A stretch of DNA of 40,287 nt from Kitasatospora humi (lineage in GTDB: Bacteria > Actinomycetota > Actinomycetes > Streptomycetales > Streptomycetaceae): NCBI RefSeq assembly GCF_020907985.1, contig NZ_JAJJPA010000054.1, forward strand, positions 1 to 40,287, given 5' to 3'. Positions 16,365-23,508 of this stretch are shown here, piece by piece. The notes below the pieces were generated by a model. The model had not been told where the DNA came from, did not search any database, and saw only the letters and a list, made by a program, of their open reading frames with translations. The position numbers were made by a program, and so were the translations under genes. Numbering within the stretch: position 1 is the first letter of the stretch; the number at the start of each line of letters is the position of its first letter.

Positions 16365-17555
16365 TCAGGCGTCCGGCAGCGGGGTCTCCCAGGTGAGCAG
16401 GTGCAGCAGTTCCTCGTCGACGCGGGAGGCGGGGCGCTCGGAGTCCCGGGGCGCGGGCTGCTCGGAGTCGCGGGGCGCGGTCGGGCCGGGGGCGCGGTTG
16501 GCGGTGAGCTGGGCGCTGACCGCCATGTTGCGTTCGGTGCGGGGCCTGCGGTGCAGCTCGTAGCGGGCCAGGGCGGCGGCGCGGGTCGGGGCGTCGCGCA
16601 GCGCCTTGGCGAGCACGACGGCGTCCTCCAGGGCCATTGAGGCGCCCTGGCCGGTGGCCGGCGAGGCCGCGTGGGCCGCGTCCCCGATCAGCACCGCCCG
16701 ACCGGTGTGCCAGCGCAGGCCCGGGCTGAGGTGCAGGGCGTTGGTCACCATCAGCTCCTCGCCCGTTCCGGCGACGATCCCCGCGGTCTCGGTGCGGTCG
16801 GGGCGCAGCAGTGGCAGCAGCCGCTCGCGCCACTGACCGGGTGTCACCTCGGCGGTCTCCTCGGCGCTCACCGGCGCTCCCGGCACCCGGGCGAACCAGA
16901 AGGTCTCGCCGGCCGGTGAGACCAGGTAGCCGAAGGCGGCGGCGCTGCCCCGCACCATGGTGATCCGCTCGGGAGCGGCGGACGGCGGCGGCGCGGCGGT
17001 GCTGTAGCCGTAGAAGACCCGCTGCCCTGCGTAGCCCGGCCCGGCGTCGGACGGATCGAGCCAGCGGCGCACGGCGGAGTGCAGCCCGTCGGCTCCGATC
17101 AGCAGCTCCCCGGAGGCCGAACTGCCGTCTGCGAAGTGCGCGGTGATGTCCGTCGCGGTCTCGGTGACAGTGCGCAGCCGCGCCGCGTGGCGCACGGGAA
17201 TGCCCCGCTGCCGCACCTCGGCCCGCAGGGCCGTGGCCAACTCGGCGCGGCGCAGGCAGCGGTAGCGGGTCAGCGGGTGGTCGGGCTCGCCCAGCGGCAT
17301 GGCGGCCAGCTCGGTGCCGGACTCGTCCACGACGTTCATGCCGGTGATCGGGAAGCCCGCACGGGCGACCGGTTCGGCGGCGTCGAACTGGGCCAGCGCG
17401 CGCATCCCGTTGCTGGCCAGGGTGAGGAAGGCACCGATGTCCGCCCCCGTGTCGGGGTGCGCCTCGTACACGGTGGGCTCGTAGCCGGCCTTGTGCAGGG
17501 CCAGGGCGGCCGCCGCTCCGGCGATGCCGCCGCCGATGACCAGAATCCGCGTCAA
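16365..17555 (-). CDS. FAD-dependent monooxygenase (PHBH-like)
   Basis: 396 residues. The Rossmann motif ILVIGGGIAGAAAALALHKAG starts at residue 4. LIGADGLHSAVRRWL (D-G motif) and AVLIGDAAHAASPATGQGASMALEDAVVLAKAL (second FAD motif, with the G-D and the P-x-x-G-Q-G loop) follow. Such enzymes hydroxylate or epoxidise aromatic or polyene compounds with NAD(P)H and O2. The start is TTG at 17555, placed six bases after AAAGGAG; it gives the usual short N-terminus. A longer reading frame from an ATG at 17591 has no ribosome-binding site and adds a tail that does not fit the family. The C-terminal tail repeats Pro-Arg-Asp-Ser-Glu units (about 359-375). Confidence 0.88.
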   Translation of the reverse strand: MTRILVIGGGIAGAAAALALHKAGYEPTVYEAHPDTGADIGAFLTLASNGMRALAQFDAAEPVARAGFPITGMNVVDESGTELAAMPLGEPDHPLTRYRCLRRAELATALRAEVRQRGIPVRHAARLRTVTETATDITAHFADGSSASGELLIGADGLHSAVRRWLDPSDAGPGYAGQRVFYGYSTAAPPPSAAPERITMVRGSAAAFGYLVSPAGETFWFARVPGAPVSAEETAEVTPGQWRERLLPLLRPDRTETAGIVAGTGEELMVTNALHLSPGLRWHTGRAVLIGDAAHAASPATGQGASMALEDAVVLAKALRDAPTRAAALARYELHRRPRTERNMAVSAQLTANRAPGPTAPRDSEQPAPRDSERPASRVDEELLHLLTWETPLPDA

Positions 17556-17787
17556 CTCATACTCCTTTGCCGGTCCTTGCTCCGACACCATACGTCGACC
17601 GCGTGCTCGGCGAGCCCTGCCGTCCTGGGCGTCGAAGCCGTGCGCCTCCTCCACCGCGACCCGCTCCCGCACCCCGGTCGCCGACCGAGAGCCGACCCCG
17701 CGCGGAGATCTGGGACAGGGCAGCGGCTCGGCTCCTCCGGAGGGGTTTCGGCGGCGGAGTCGCTCCGGCTGCACAGTCGCTCCGGAC

Positions 17788-19410
17788 TCAGCAGACCAGG
17801 GACTGATCCGCCAGTTCGCTGAGGGTCACGGTGCACAGGCCGCCGCGCTCGGTCCTGACGTCCGTGACCTGGAGCTGGGTGCCCGGCAGCAGGATGTACT
17901 CCTCCTCGCCGGTGAACGCCGAGAAGTTCTGGATGCCGGTGGCCCGCAGTGGCAGCACCTGGAAGAGGGTGCGCTTGCCGCGGCTGCCCAGGAACGCCTG
18001 CGCGACGCCGAGTTTGGGCGTGCACGAGGAGACACCCCACCAGGTGACCGTCTTGCCGACCGGGTACTGCGAGCGCAGGTCCAGTGCCACCCCGCGCCAC
18101 AACGGTTCGCAGTGGGCCGGGAGTTGCGACACCGCCGCGAACAGCAGCCGCAGGTACGGGAGGTAGGGGACGAGCCGGATCCGGTCCGGGGAGCGCAGGA
18201 TCGCGTTGATCTCCCGGTAGAACGCGGACTCGCAGGTGTAGAGGTGGAGGGCGGCGATGGCGTCGGCGGACAGGCCGCCGGCCGCCTCGTCGGCGCGCCG
18301 CTTGCCGAACTCGTGCGACAGCTCGACGTGCCGGTCCAGACCGCGCAGCAGCTCGGCGACCGGGCCCACGGCGTCGCGGAACCCCATCAGGGGGGTGTCG
18401 AACACCCCGGTGATCGCGGGGAGGACGAGACCCTCGTCCTTGACGCCGGCGAGCCGGTCCAGGTAGAGCTGGTGCAGTTCCATGGTGTTGGCGATGAACG
18501 CGCCCATGCGGTCGGCGAGTTCTCTGCCGGCTCCGCCGTCGCCTGCCGCCGGCTCGTGCCACCCGGTGCTCGGCAGCCAGTCGACCTCGTCGGCGCCCAC
18601 CGACGCCAGCGCCTGATTCACCACCCGGAAGTGGTCGCCGTCGCAGAAGATGTCGCCCTGCGCCGCGGGGTTGGGATGGTCGATGTGCCGGACCTCGACC
18701 CCGGGGTACTTCTCCTCCAGCCGCTGCACCACCTTCTTCAGGTTGCGGGCGTGCGCACCCCACCATGCGAAGACCACGCCGCGGTCCTCCTCGTCGGCGT
18801 TCTGCTTGGCCGCGAGGACCTCCTCCACGATCCGCTCGATGACCGGTCGCCAGAAGGCGGTGTGCTGGTCGGGCCCCATCGCGCCGTCGCTGCCGGCCGT
18901 GAGCGCCGCGTTCAGCAGCAGCACGCCCTGGGTGAGCATCGCCTGGAACCACTCCGGCGGCTGGACGGTGTCGTGCTCCTTCAGCAGCGCGCGGATGTCG
19001 GCGATCGGGGTCTTCTTCGGTATGCCGTACTTCCACATCGCCGCGGCCTTGATGATGCAGCGGATGCTGACCACCCGGCCGAACTGGCTGTCCTTCCAGT
19101 CGTGGAAGGTGTTGTCGAACATGGCGATGCCGGTGGCGCTCTCCGGCCGCGGGTACGGGTTCTGCCCGAAGACGACGACCTTCCACTTGTGCGGCGCGTG
19201 CGGCTTGAGCGCCTGGAAGGTCAGTTCGCGCACCGGGACGACGTCCGGACCGCGGTCCGGACCGATGAACGCGGCCGCGCCCGGCTGCGCTTCCAGCACC
19301 GGCTTCAGCAGCGGCAGCCATGGTTCGCCCCCGCCCTTGAAGAGTTCCGCCAGGGCCAGCGGGTCGTTCGGGGCGGGCGTGACGGGGACGGCGTTGTTGT
19401 CGTCGCTCAT
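17788..19410 (-). CDS. uracil-DNA-glycosylase-like / ADP-ribosyltransferase fusion protein
   Basis: 540 residues, two domains. Residues about 25-275 follow family-1 uracil-DNA glycosylase: GQNPYP at 82-87 (normally GQDPYH), GVLLLNAALT (162-171, with N167 at the uracil-binding Asn), FAWWGAHA (214-221), and H245-PNP followed by DHFRVVNQAL (259-268). The water-activating Asp is Asn84. After a helical linker comes an ADP-ribosyltransferase of the R-S-E, arginine type (about 378-525): LHLYTCESAFYREINAILRS, then LWRGV (R439), WWGVSSCT (S461/S462) and FTGEEEYILLPG (E502-x-E504). So it should use NAD+ to attach ADP-ribose to a target. No signal peptide. GGAG lies seven bases before the ATG at 19410. 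A macrodomain gene is divergent, 188 bp away. The function of such a fusion is not known to me. Confidence 0.85.
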   Translation of the reverse strand: MSDDNNAVPVTPAPNDPLALAELFKGGGEPWLPLLKPVLEAQPGAAAFIGPDRGPDVVPVRELTFQALKPHAPHKWKVVVFGQNPYPRPESATGIAMFDNTFHDWKDSQFGRVVSIRCIIKAAAMWKYGIPKKTPIADIRALLKEHDTVQPPEWFQAMLTQGVLLLNAALTAGSDGAMGPDQHTAFWRPVIERIVEEVLAAKQNADEEDRGVVFAWWGAHARNLKKVVQRLEEKYPGVEVRHIDHPNPAAQGDIFCDGDHFRVVNQALASVGADEVDWLPSTGWHEPAAGDGGAGRELADRMGAFIANTMELHQLYLDRLAGVKDEGLVLPAITGVFDTPLMGFRDAVGPVAELLRGLDRHVELSHEFGKRRADEAAGGLSADAIAALHLYTCESAFYREINAILRSPDRIRLVPYLPYLRLLFAAVSQLPAHCEPLWRGVALDLRSQYPVGKTVTWWGVSSCTPKLGVAQAFLGSRGKRTLFQVLPLRATGIQNFSAFTGEEEYILLPGTQLQVTDVRTERGGLCTVTLSELADQSLVC

Positions 19411-19598
19411 GGGGTGGCTCCGGGCATGTCGAACGGCGGGGTTCCTGATGACCCGTCAGTCGGCCCTGACGGGACGTCGTAGTCATACCGCCCGGAACTG
19501 ACAGCCCGTAGCCCGATCCACCCCCTGAGCTGCTCTGTCAGTGCGGCCCGGTAGCTTCCTGTCCAGTGGAGGGACCACATTCCGACAAGGAGTGACGT
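19411..19598. promoter_or_regulatory. divergent regulatory region of the ADP-ribosylation pair
   Basis: 188 bp between the two start codons. Two perfect inverted repeats are seen: CCCGTCAG/CTGACGGG at 19452-19459 and 19466-19473, and ACTGACAG/CTGTCAGT at 19497-19504 and 19535-19542. Both carry the core GTCAG/CTGAC, so the region holds four copies of that pentamer. AAGGAG at 19587-19592 serves the macrodomain gene. Clear -35/-10 boxes are not visible. Confidence 0.5.
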
Positions 19599-20276
19599 AT
19601 GACCGTGGATCGCGTGGTGTTGCCGCTCAAGGTGGTGCTGACCGACATCAACTCGGAGGTGGTGGAGGCCTGGCGGGCGGCGTTCGCCGACACCCCGGGG
19701 GTCGAGGTCCACAGGGGCTCGATCCTCACCGAGAAGGTCGACGCCTGGGTCACCCCCACCAACTCCAAGGGTCGGATGGACGGCGGGGTCGACGCGGCGA
19801 TCAAGCGGCACCTCGGGGCGGGCATCCAGCTGCGGGTGCAGAAGGCGATCCGCGGCGGGTTCGCGGGCACCCTGCCGGTGGGGAGCGCGGTGTGCGTGCC
19901 GTCCGGCGCCGTCAACCCGAGGTTCCTGATCTCGGCGCCGACCATGGCGACCTCTTCGCAGAACGTCAGTGAGACCCTCAACGTGGCGCTGGCCTGTGCC
20001 GCCGCGTTCCAGGCGGTCCACCGGCAGAACCGCGAGGAGCCCGGCAGCATCCGGTCGGTGGCGCTGGTCGGCATGGGCGCCCAGACCGGCAGGGTGCCGG
20101 CGCGGGTGTGCGCCAATCTGATGTGGACGGGCTACACGCTCTTCAACGACTTCGACTTCGACGACTACGACGAGCTGCGCGCCACCGTCGTCGCGCAGCT
20201 CGATGACATCGAGAGCGCGCCGGTCGAGCAGCGGGTGCGCATCGCGCCGCCCGCGCGCCGCACCGCCCGCCGCTGA
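19599..20276 (+). CDS. macrodomain protein (ADP-ribose binding or hydrolysing)
   Basis: 225 residues. The macrodomain fold is read from VEVHRGSILTEKVDAWVTPTN (about 35-55), SKGRMDGGVDAAI (56-68, the catalytic loop pattern with N55 and the double Gly), G-TLPVGSAVCVPSG (90-103) and VALVGMGAQTGRVPA (154-168, the phosphate loop). Macrodomains bind ADP-ribose and many remove it from proteins or DNA. The enzyme faces, across a shared promoter region, the ADP-ribosyltransferase fusion, so the natural guess is that it reverses that mark or protects the cell from it. AAGGAG stands six bases before the ATG. The C-terminus is Arg/Ala-rich (APPARRTARR). Cytoplasmic; no membrane segment. Convergent with clpP. 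Confidence 0.85.
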   Translation: MTVDRVVLPLKVVLTDINSEVVEAWRAAFADTPGVEVHRGSILTEKVDAWVTPTNSKGRMDGGVDAAIKRHLGAGIQLRVQKAIRGGFAGTLPVGSAVCVPSGAVNPRFLISAPTMATSSQNVSETLNVALACAAAFQAVHRQNREEPGSIRSVALVGMGAQTGRVPARVCANLMWTGYTLFNDFDFDDYDELRATVVAQLDDIESAPVEQRVRIAPPARRTARR

Positions 20277-20286
20277 GCCGCCCGTT

Positions 20287-20305
20287 CGGCGCTCACCGGG
20301 CGCCG
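20287..20305. terminator. hairpin between macrodomain gene and clpP
   Basis: CGGCGC and GCGCCG pair around a 7-base loop, ten bases after the macrodomain stop. Short stem, so moderate confidence. The gap to the clpP stop is only 99 bp and both genes end here. Confidence 0.45.
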
Positions 20306-20375
20306 GGCCCGCACCGCCCCGCAAGCCCACCACCGCTGTCGTCCGCGCCGCGCGCTCCCGTGGTGGCCGTCGGTG

Positions 20376-20978
20376 TCAGAACCCCGGCGTCACTCGGCGG
20401 GCGCCGTCGCCGTCGAGAAGGTCCGCGGGGCCGTGGATGACCCGGTCGACCAGGCCGTACTCCGCCGCCTCGGTCGCGGTGAACCAGCGGTCCCGGTCGA
20501 AGTCCGCGCTGATCTGCGCCACGCTCTGACCGCTGTGCTTGGCGATCAGCTCGGCCATCAGTTTCTTGTTGCGGACCAGGCGCTCGGCCTGCACCCGGAT
20601 GTCGCTCTCGGAGCCGCCCAGGCCGGCGGACGGCTGGTGCATCAGCACCTCGGCGTTCGGCAGGGCGTACCGCTTGCCCTTGGCGCCGGCGGTCAGTATG
20701 AACTGGCCCATCGACGCCGCCATGCCGTTGACGATCGTGACCACGTCGTTCCTGATGTGCTGCATGGTGTCGTAGATCGCCATGCCCGCGGTGACCGATC
20801 CGCCCGGCGAGTTGATGTACAGATAGATGTCCTTGTCCGATTCGGCTGCCAGCAGCAGCAGTTGGGCGACGATCCGGTTGGCGATGTCGTCGTCCACCTC
20901 CTGACCGAGGAAGATGATGCGGTCTCCCAGGAGGCGGTTGAAGATGAGGTCACCGGCTCCGTCGTGTGCGGTCGTCAT
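20376..20978 (-). CDS. clpP: ATP-dependent Clp protease proteolytic subunit
   Basis: 200 residues, the standard size. The catalytic triad is complete: S89 in NGMAASMGQF, H114 in VLMHQPSAG and D163 in DRDRWFTATEAAEYGLVD. The handle and oxyanion region YINSPGGSVTAGMAIYD is intact. It forms barrel-shaped rings that degrade proteins fed by ClpX or ClpC in the cytoplasm. Streptomyces carry several clpP genes, most in pairs; this one has no second clpP and no clpX next to it, so it resembles the lone paralogue type. The ATG at 20978 follows AGGTGGA; a longer frame upstream is not supported. A 16-bp palindrome lies 55 bp upstream and could be an operator. Confidence 0.94.
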   Translation of the reverse strand: MTTAHDGAGDLIFNRLLGDRIIFLGQEVDDDIANRIVAQLLLLAAESDKDIYLYINSPGGSVTAGMAIYDTMQHIRNDVVTIVNGMAASMGQFILTAGAKGKRYALPNAEVLMHQPSAGLGGSESDIRVQAERLVRNKKLMAELIAKHSGQSVAQISADFDRDRWFTATEAAEYGLVDRVIHGPADLLDGDGARRVTPGF

Positions 20979-21032
20979 GGATCCACCTGTCGGTCGAGGC
21001 GAGTTGACTTGGATGGATGGGCGAGCCTGCGC

Positions 21033-21048
21033 GGTTCGCGCCCGAACC
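21033..21048. promoter_or_regulatory. palindrome upstream of clpP
   Basis: GGTTCG-CGCC-CGAACC, perfect 6-bp arms, about 55 bp before the clpP ATG. It loosely recalls the GTTCGC-type half-sites bound by ClgR at actinobacterial clp promoters, but the spacing differs, so the regulator is a guess. Confidence 0.4.
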
Positions 21049-21123
21049 CGCTCCACCACTCGCACCGACAGTAGCCGCCGACCGCTCCGGTTCCGGCCCG
21101 GTTCAGCGGGGATTCGCTGTCGG

Positions 21124-21161
21124 CGAGGTCTGTTCGCTGTGAGCACAGTGGACAGACCTCG
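21124..21161. terminator. long hairpin after the MDR oxidoreductase gene
   Basis: CGAGGTCTGT (21124-21133) pairs perfectly with ACAGACCTCG (21152-21161), and the loop holds a second small stem, CTGTG-AG-CACAG. It starts 26 bp after the minus-strand oxidoreductase stop. Terminator is the simplest reading. Confidence 0.65.
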
Positions 21162-21186
21162 GCGCGATCACCGCCGGTGACGGCCG

Positions 21187-22197
21187 TCAGCCGAGCTCGA
21201 GGACGAGCTTTCCGGTGTTCTCACCGCGGAAGAGCATCTGCAAGGTGGCGGGGAAGTCGTCGATGGTGCCCTTGACCACGTGCTCCAGCACCTTGATCCG
21301 GCCGCCCTCGATCCAGCTGCCGATCTCCCTGCGGGCCTCGGTGAAGCGCGGGGCGTAATCGAAGATCACGAAGCCCTCCATCCTGGCCCGGGCGACCAGC
21401 AGCGCGAGGTAGTTGGCCGGCCCCTGGACACCCGTGGTGGTGTTGTACTGGCTGATGGCGCCGCAGATCACCACCCGGGCGCGCTGGGCCAGGTTGGCGA
21501 GCGCCGCGTCCAGGACCTCGCCGCCGACGTTGTCGAAGTACACGTCGATCCCCGTCGGCGCATGGGTGCGCAGGGCCTTGCGCACGTTCTCCGCGCGGTA
21601 GTCGATCGCGGCGTCGAAGCCGAGTTCGCCGGTCAGCAGGGCGCACTTCTCGGCGCCGCCGGCGATGCCGATCACCCGGCAGCCCTTGGCCTTGGCGATC
21701 TGGCCGACCATGCTGCCGACCGCCCCGGCGGCCCCCGAGACCGCCACGGTGTCGCCCTCCGTGAGCGCCCCGACGTCCAGCAGCCCGAAGTAGGCCGTCA
21801 GGCCGGACATCCCGAGGGCGCCCAGGTAGGTCGAGGGGGAGGCGGCGGACGGGTCGATCCTCAGGGCGCCCCGGCCGTCGGAGACGATCCGCTCCTGGAC
21901 GCCGAAGGCACCGGTGACCAGGTCGCCGACTCGGAAGTCCGGGTGGTCGGACTCGGTGACCTCGACGATCGAGGCCGCCCGCATCACCTCGCCGATGCCG
22001 ACCGGCGGCAGGTACGAGGGGCGGTCGTCGAGCCAACCGCGCATCGCCGGGTCCAGCGAGAGGTAGCGGGTGCGGCCGGCGAACCGGCCCGCACCGGGGG
22101 CCGCGGCCGCCTCGGTGACGTGCTCCCAGTCCTCGGGCCCGACGTCGCCCACGGGGCGGCGGGCGAGGCGGATCTGGCGGTTCGTGGTGGACGACAT
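21187..22197 (-). CDS. NADP-dependent oxidoreductase, MDR superfamily (CurA-like)
   Basis: 336 residues. The N-terminus (RQIRLARRPVGDVGPEDWE) and SLDPAMRGWLDDRPSYLPPVGIGEVMRA are typical of the zinc-free leukotriene B4 12-hydroxydehydrogenase/CurA group. The cofactor fold shows TVAVSGAAGAVGSMVGQIAKAKGCRVIGIAGG (A-x-G-x-x-G), then YFDNVGGEVLD and ICGAISQYN. These enzymes reduce the double bond of enals, enones or quinones with NADPH in the cytoplasm. The ATG at 22197 follows AGGAGG by five bases. A TetR-type operator (22266-22281) lies about 70 bp upstream, so the gene is probably induced by a reactive compound, but no TetR gene lies beside it. Confidence 0.92.
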   Translation of the reverse strand: MSSTTNRQIRLARRPVGDVGPEDWEHVTEAAAAPGAGRFAGRTRYLSLDPAMRGWLDDRPSYLPPVGIGEVMRAASIVEVTESDHPDFRVGDLVTGAFGVQERIVSDGRGALRIDPSAASPSTYLGALGMSGLTAYFGLLDVGALTEGDTVAVSGAAGAVGSMVGQIAKAKGCRVIGIAGGAEKCALLTGELGFDAAIDYRAENVRKALRTHAPTGIDVYFDNVGGEVLDAALANLAQRARVVICGAISQYNTTTGVQGPANYLALLVARARMEGFVIFDYAPRFTEARREIGSWIEGGRIKVLEHVVKGTIDDFPATLQMLFRGENTGKLVLELG

Positions 22198-22265
22198 GGC
22201 GCCTCCTGGGCGGCGGGGCGGTGGCCCTCGGGGTTCCTGCGGGACCGGGCCGATTTGAGCCGATT

Positions 22266-22281
22266 CTAAGCAAGCGCTTAG
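22266..22281. promoter_or_regulatory. TetR-type operator
   Basis: CTAAGC-AAGC-GCTTAG is a perfect inverted repeat with 6-bp arms in the divergent promoter region between the MDR oxidoreductase and the GlxA-type regulator. The pattern CTAAGCnnnnGCTTAG is common for TetR repressors. The repressor itself is not in the window next to it. Confidence 0.6.
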
Positions 22282-22451
22282 TCAGCGCGCCAGCCACCCT
22301 GGATCCACATCCGAGTCCGCGCTCACTCCCACCGGAGCGACCCTGCCGGCCTCCGACCACCGGTGCCGGCGAACCCGCGTCCCGGGGCGGGGTGTTCAAC
22401 TGTGGGAGACTGACCAGTTACCGAGAGCGGCGTTTTCGATACGGTTCGCGC

Positions 22452-23423
22452 ATGCTGGTCGCGGTGCTCGTTCTTGACGACGTGTTTGACTCCGGACTGA
22501 CGGCCGTTCTGGATGTGTTCAAGGCCGCCAACGAACTGCGCGGGTCCATTCCGCAGCCCCCGCCGCCCTGGGAGGTCGTCACGATCGGGTTCACCGCCAC
22601 GGTGCGCACCTCCTGCGGTCTCCTGGTCGGCATGGAGCCGACCGACCGGGCGGGCGACTGCGACCTGCTGGTCATCCCGGCGGTCGCCCCGCCCCCTCCG
22701 CACGGTCTGGTGCCGTGGCTGGAGGGCGAGTCCAGCGCTCCGGCGCGTGCGCTGGTGGCCCGGACCCGTGCCCGTGGCGCCCAGCTCGCCGCCGCGTGCA
22801 CCAGCACCTTCCTGCTCGCGGAGACCGGTGTCCTGGACGGCCTGCGAGCCACCACCGCCTGGCAACTGGCCGAGTTGTTCCGCGAGCGCTACCCGAAAGT
22901 TGCGCTCGACGAGCAGCGCATGGTCACCCACTGCGCCGGCATCACGACGGCCGGGGCCGCCTTCAGCGCCGTCGACCTCGCCCTCTCGCTGGTCCGCCGC
23001 ATCAGCCCGGCCCTGAGCAACCTCGTCGCCGACAACCTGATCGTCGACGAGCGCCCCACCCAGGCCGCCCGCACCGTGCCCACCGCACTCGCCGAGAGCG
23101 ATCCCACCGTCGCCGCGTTCGAGGCCTGGGCCCGCCGTCACCTCAGCCGGCCCGTCGGCCTGGCGGACGCCGCCCACGCCATCGGTGTCAGCAAGCGAAC
23201 CCTCCAGCGCCGCACCCAGGCGGTACTCGGCATGTCGCCGGTGCGCTTCGTCCAGGAGCTGCGGATCGAGCAGGCCATCCACCTGCTCCGCAGTACCGAC
23301 GAGTCCATCGACGTCATCGCCCGCCGCGTCGGCTACGAGACCGCCAGCACCCTGCGGCTGCTGCTGCGCACCCGCACCGGACGGACTGCCGGGCAGCACC
23401 GCGGCCAGCGCCCGGCCGACTGA
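22452..23423 (+). CDS. GlxA-type AraC-family transcriptional regulator
   Basis: 323 residues. Residues 1-180 are a DJ-1/PfpI-like sensor domain: MLVAVLVLDDVFDSGLTAVLDVFKAA at the start and AAACTSTFLLAETGVLDG (about 112-130), where the Cys sits at the DJ-1 nucleophilic elbow position. The C-terminal AraC DNA-binding domain (about 225-310) shows two helix-turn-helix units: VGLADAAHAIGVSKRTLQRRTQAVLGMSPVRFVQELR and IDVIARRVGYETASTLRLLLR. Target genes are unknown. The ATG at 22452 has no clear ribosome-binding site. It is divergent from the MDR oxidoreductase and a possible local regulator of it. A strong hairpin follows the stop. Confidence 0.9.
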   Translation: MLVAVLVLDDVFDSGLTAVLDVFKAANELRGSIPQPPPPWEVVTIGFTATVRTSCGLLVGMEPTDRAGDCDLLVIPAVAPPPPHGLVPWLEGESSAPARALVARTRARGAQLAAACTSTFLLAETGVLDGLRATTAWQLAELFRERYPKVALDEQRMVTHCAGITTAGAAFSAVDLALSLVRRISPALSNLVADNLIVDERPTQAARTVPTALAESDPTVAAFEAWARRHLSRPVGLADAAHAIGVSKRTLQRRTQAVLGMSPVRFVQELRIEQAIHLLRSTDESIDVIARRVGYETASTLRLLLRTRTGRTAGQHRGQRPAD

Positions 23424-23447
23424 GCCACCCCGACCGCCCCGACCACA

Positions 23448-23478
23448 GAGGGTGGCCGTGGAACCCACGGCCACCCTC
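23448..23478. terminator. 14-bp stem hairpin
   Basis: GAGGGTGGCCGTGG (23448-23461) pairs perfectly with CCACGGCCACCCTC (23465-23478) around a 3-base loop. It lies between two convergent genes (GlxA-type regulator, secreted metallopeptidase) and should end both transcripts. Confidence 0.85.
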
Positions 23479-23508
23479 CTCGTGATCCCGCGTCACCTCA
23501 CCCGCGGC

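Noticed and set aside
17491..19482. A 663-codon open frame opposite the UDG-ART gene
   Set aside because: No motifs and no ribosome-binding site; the minus-strand protein has two recognisable folds.
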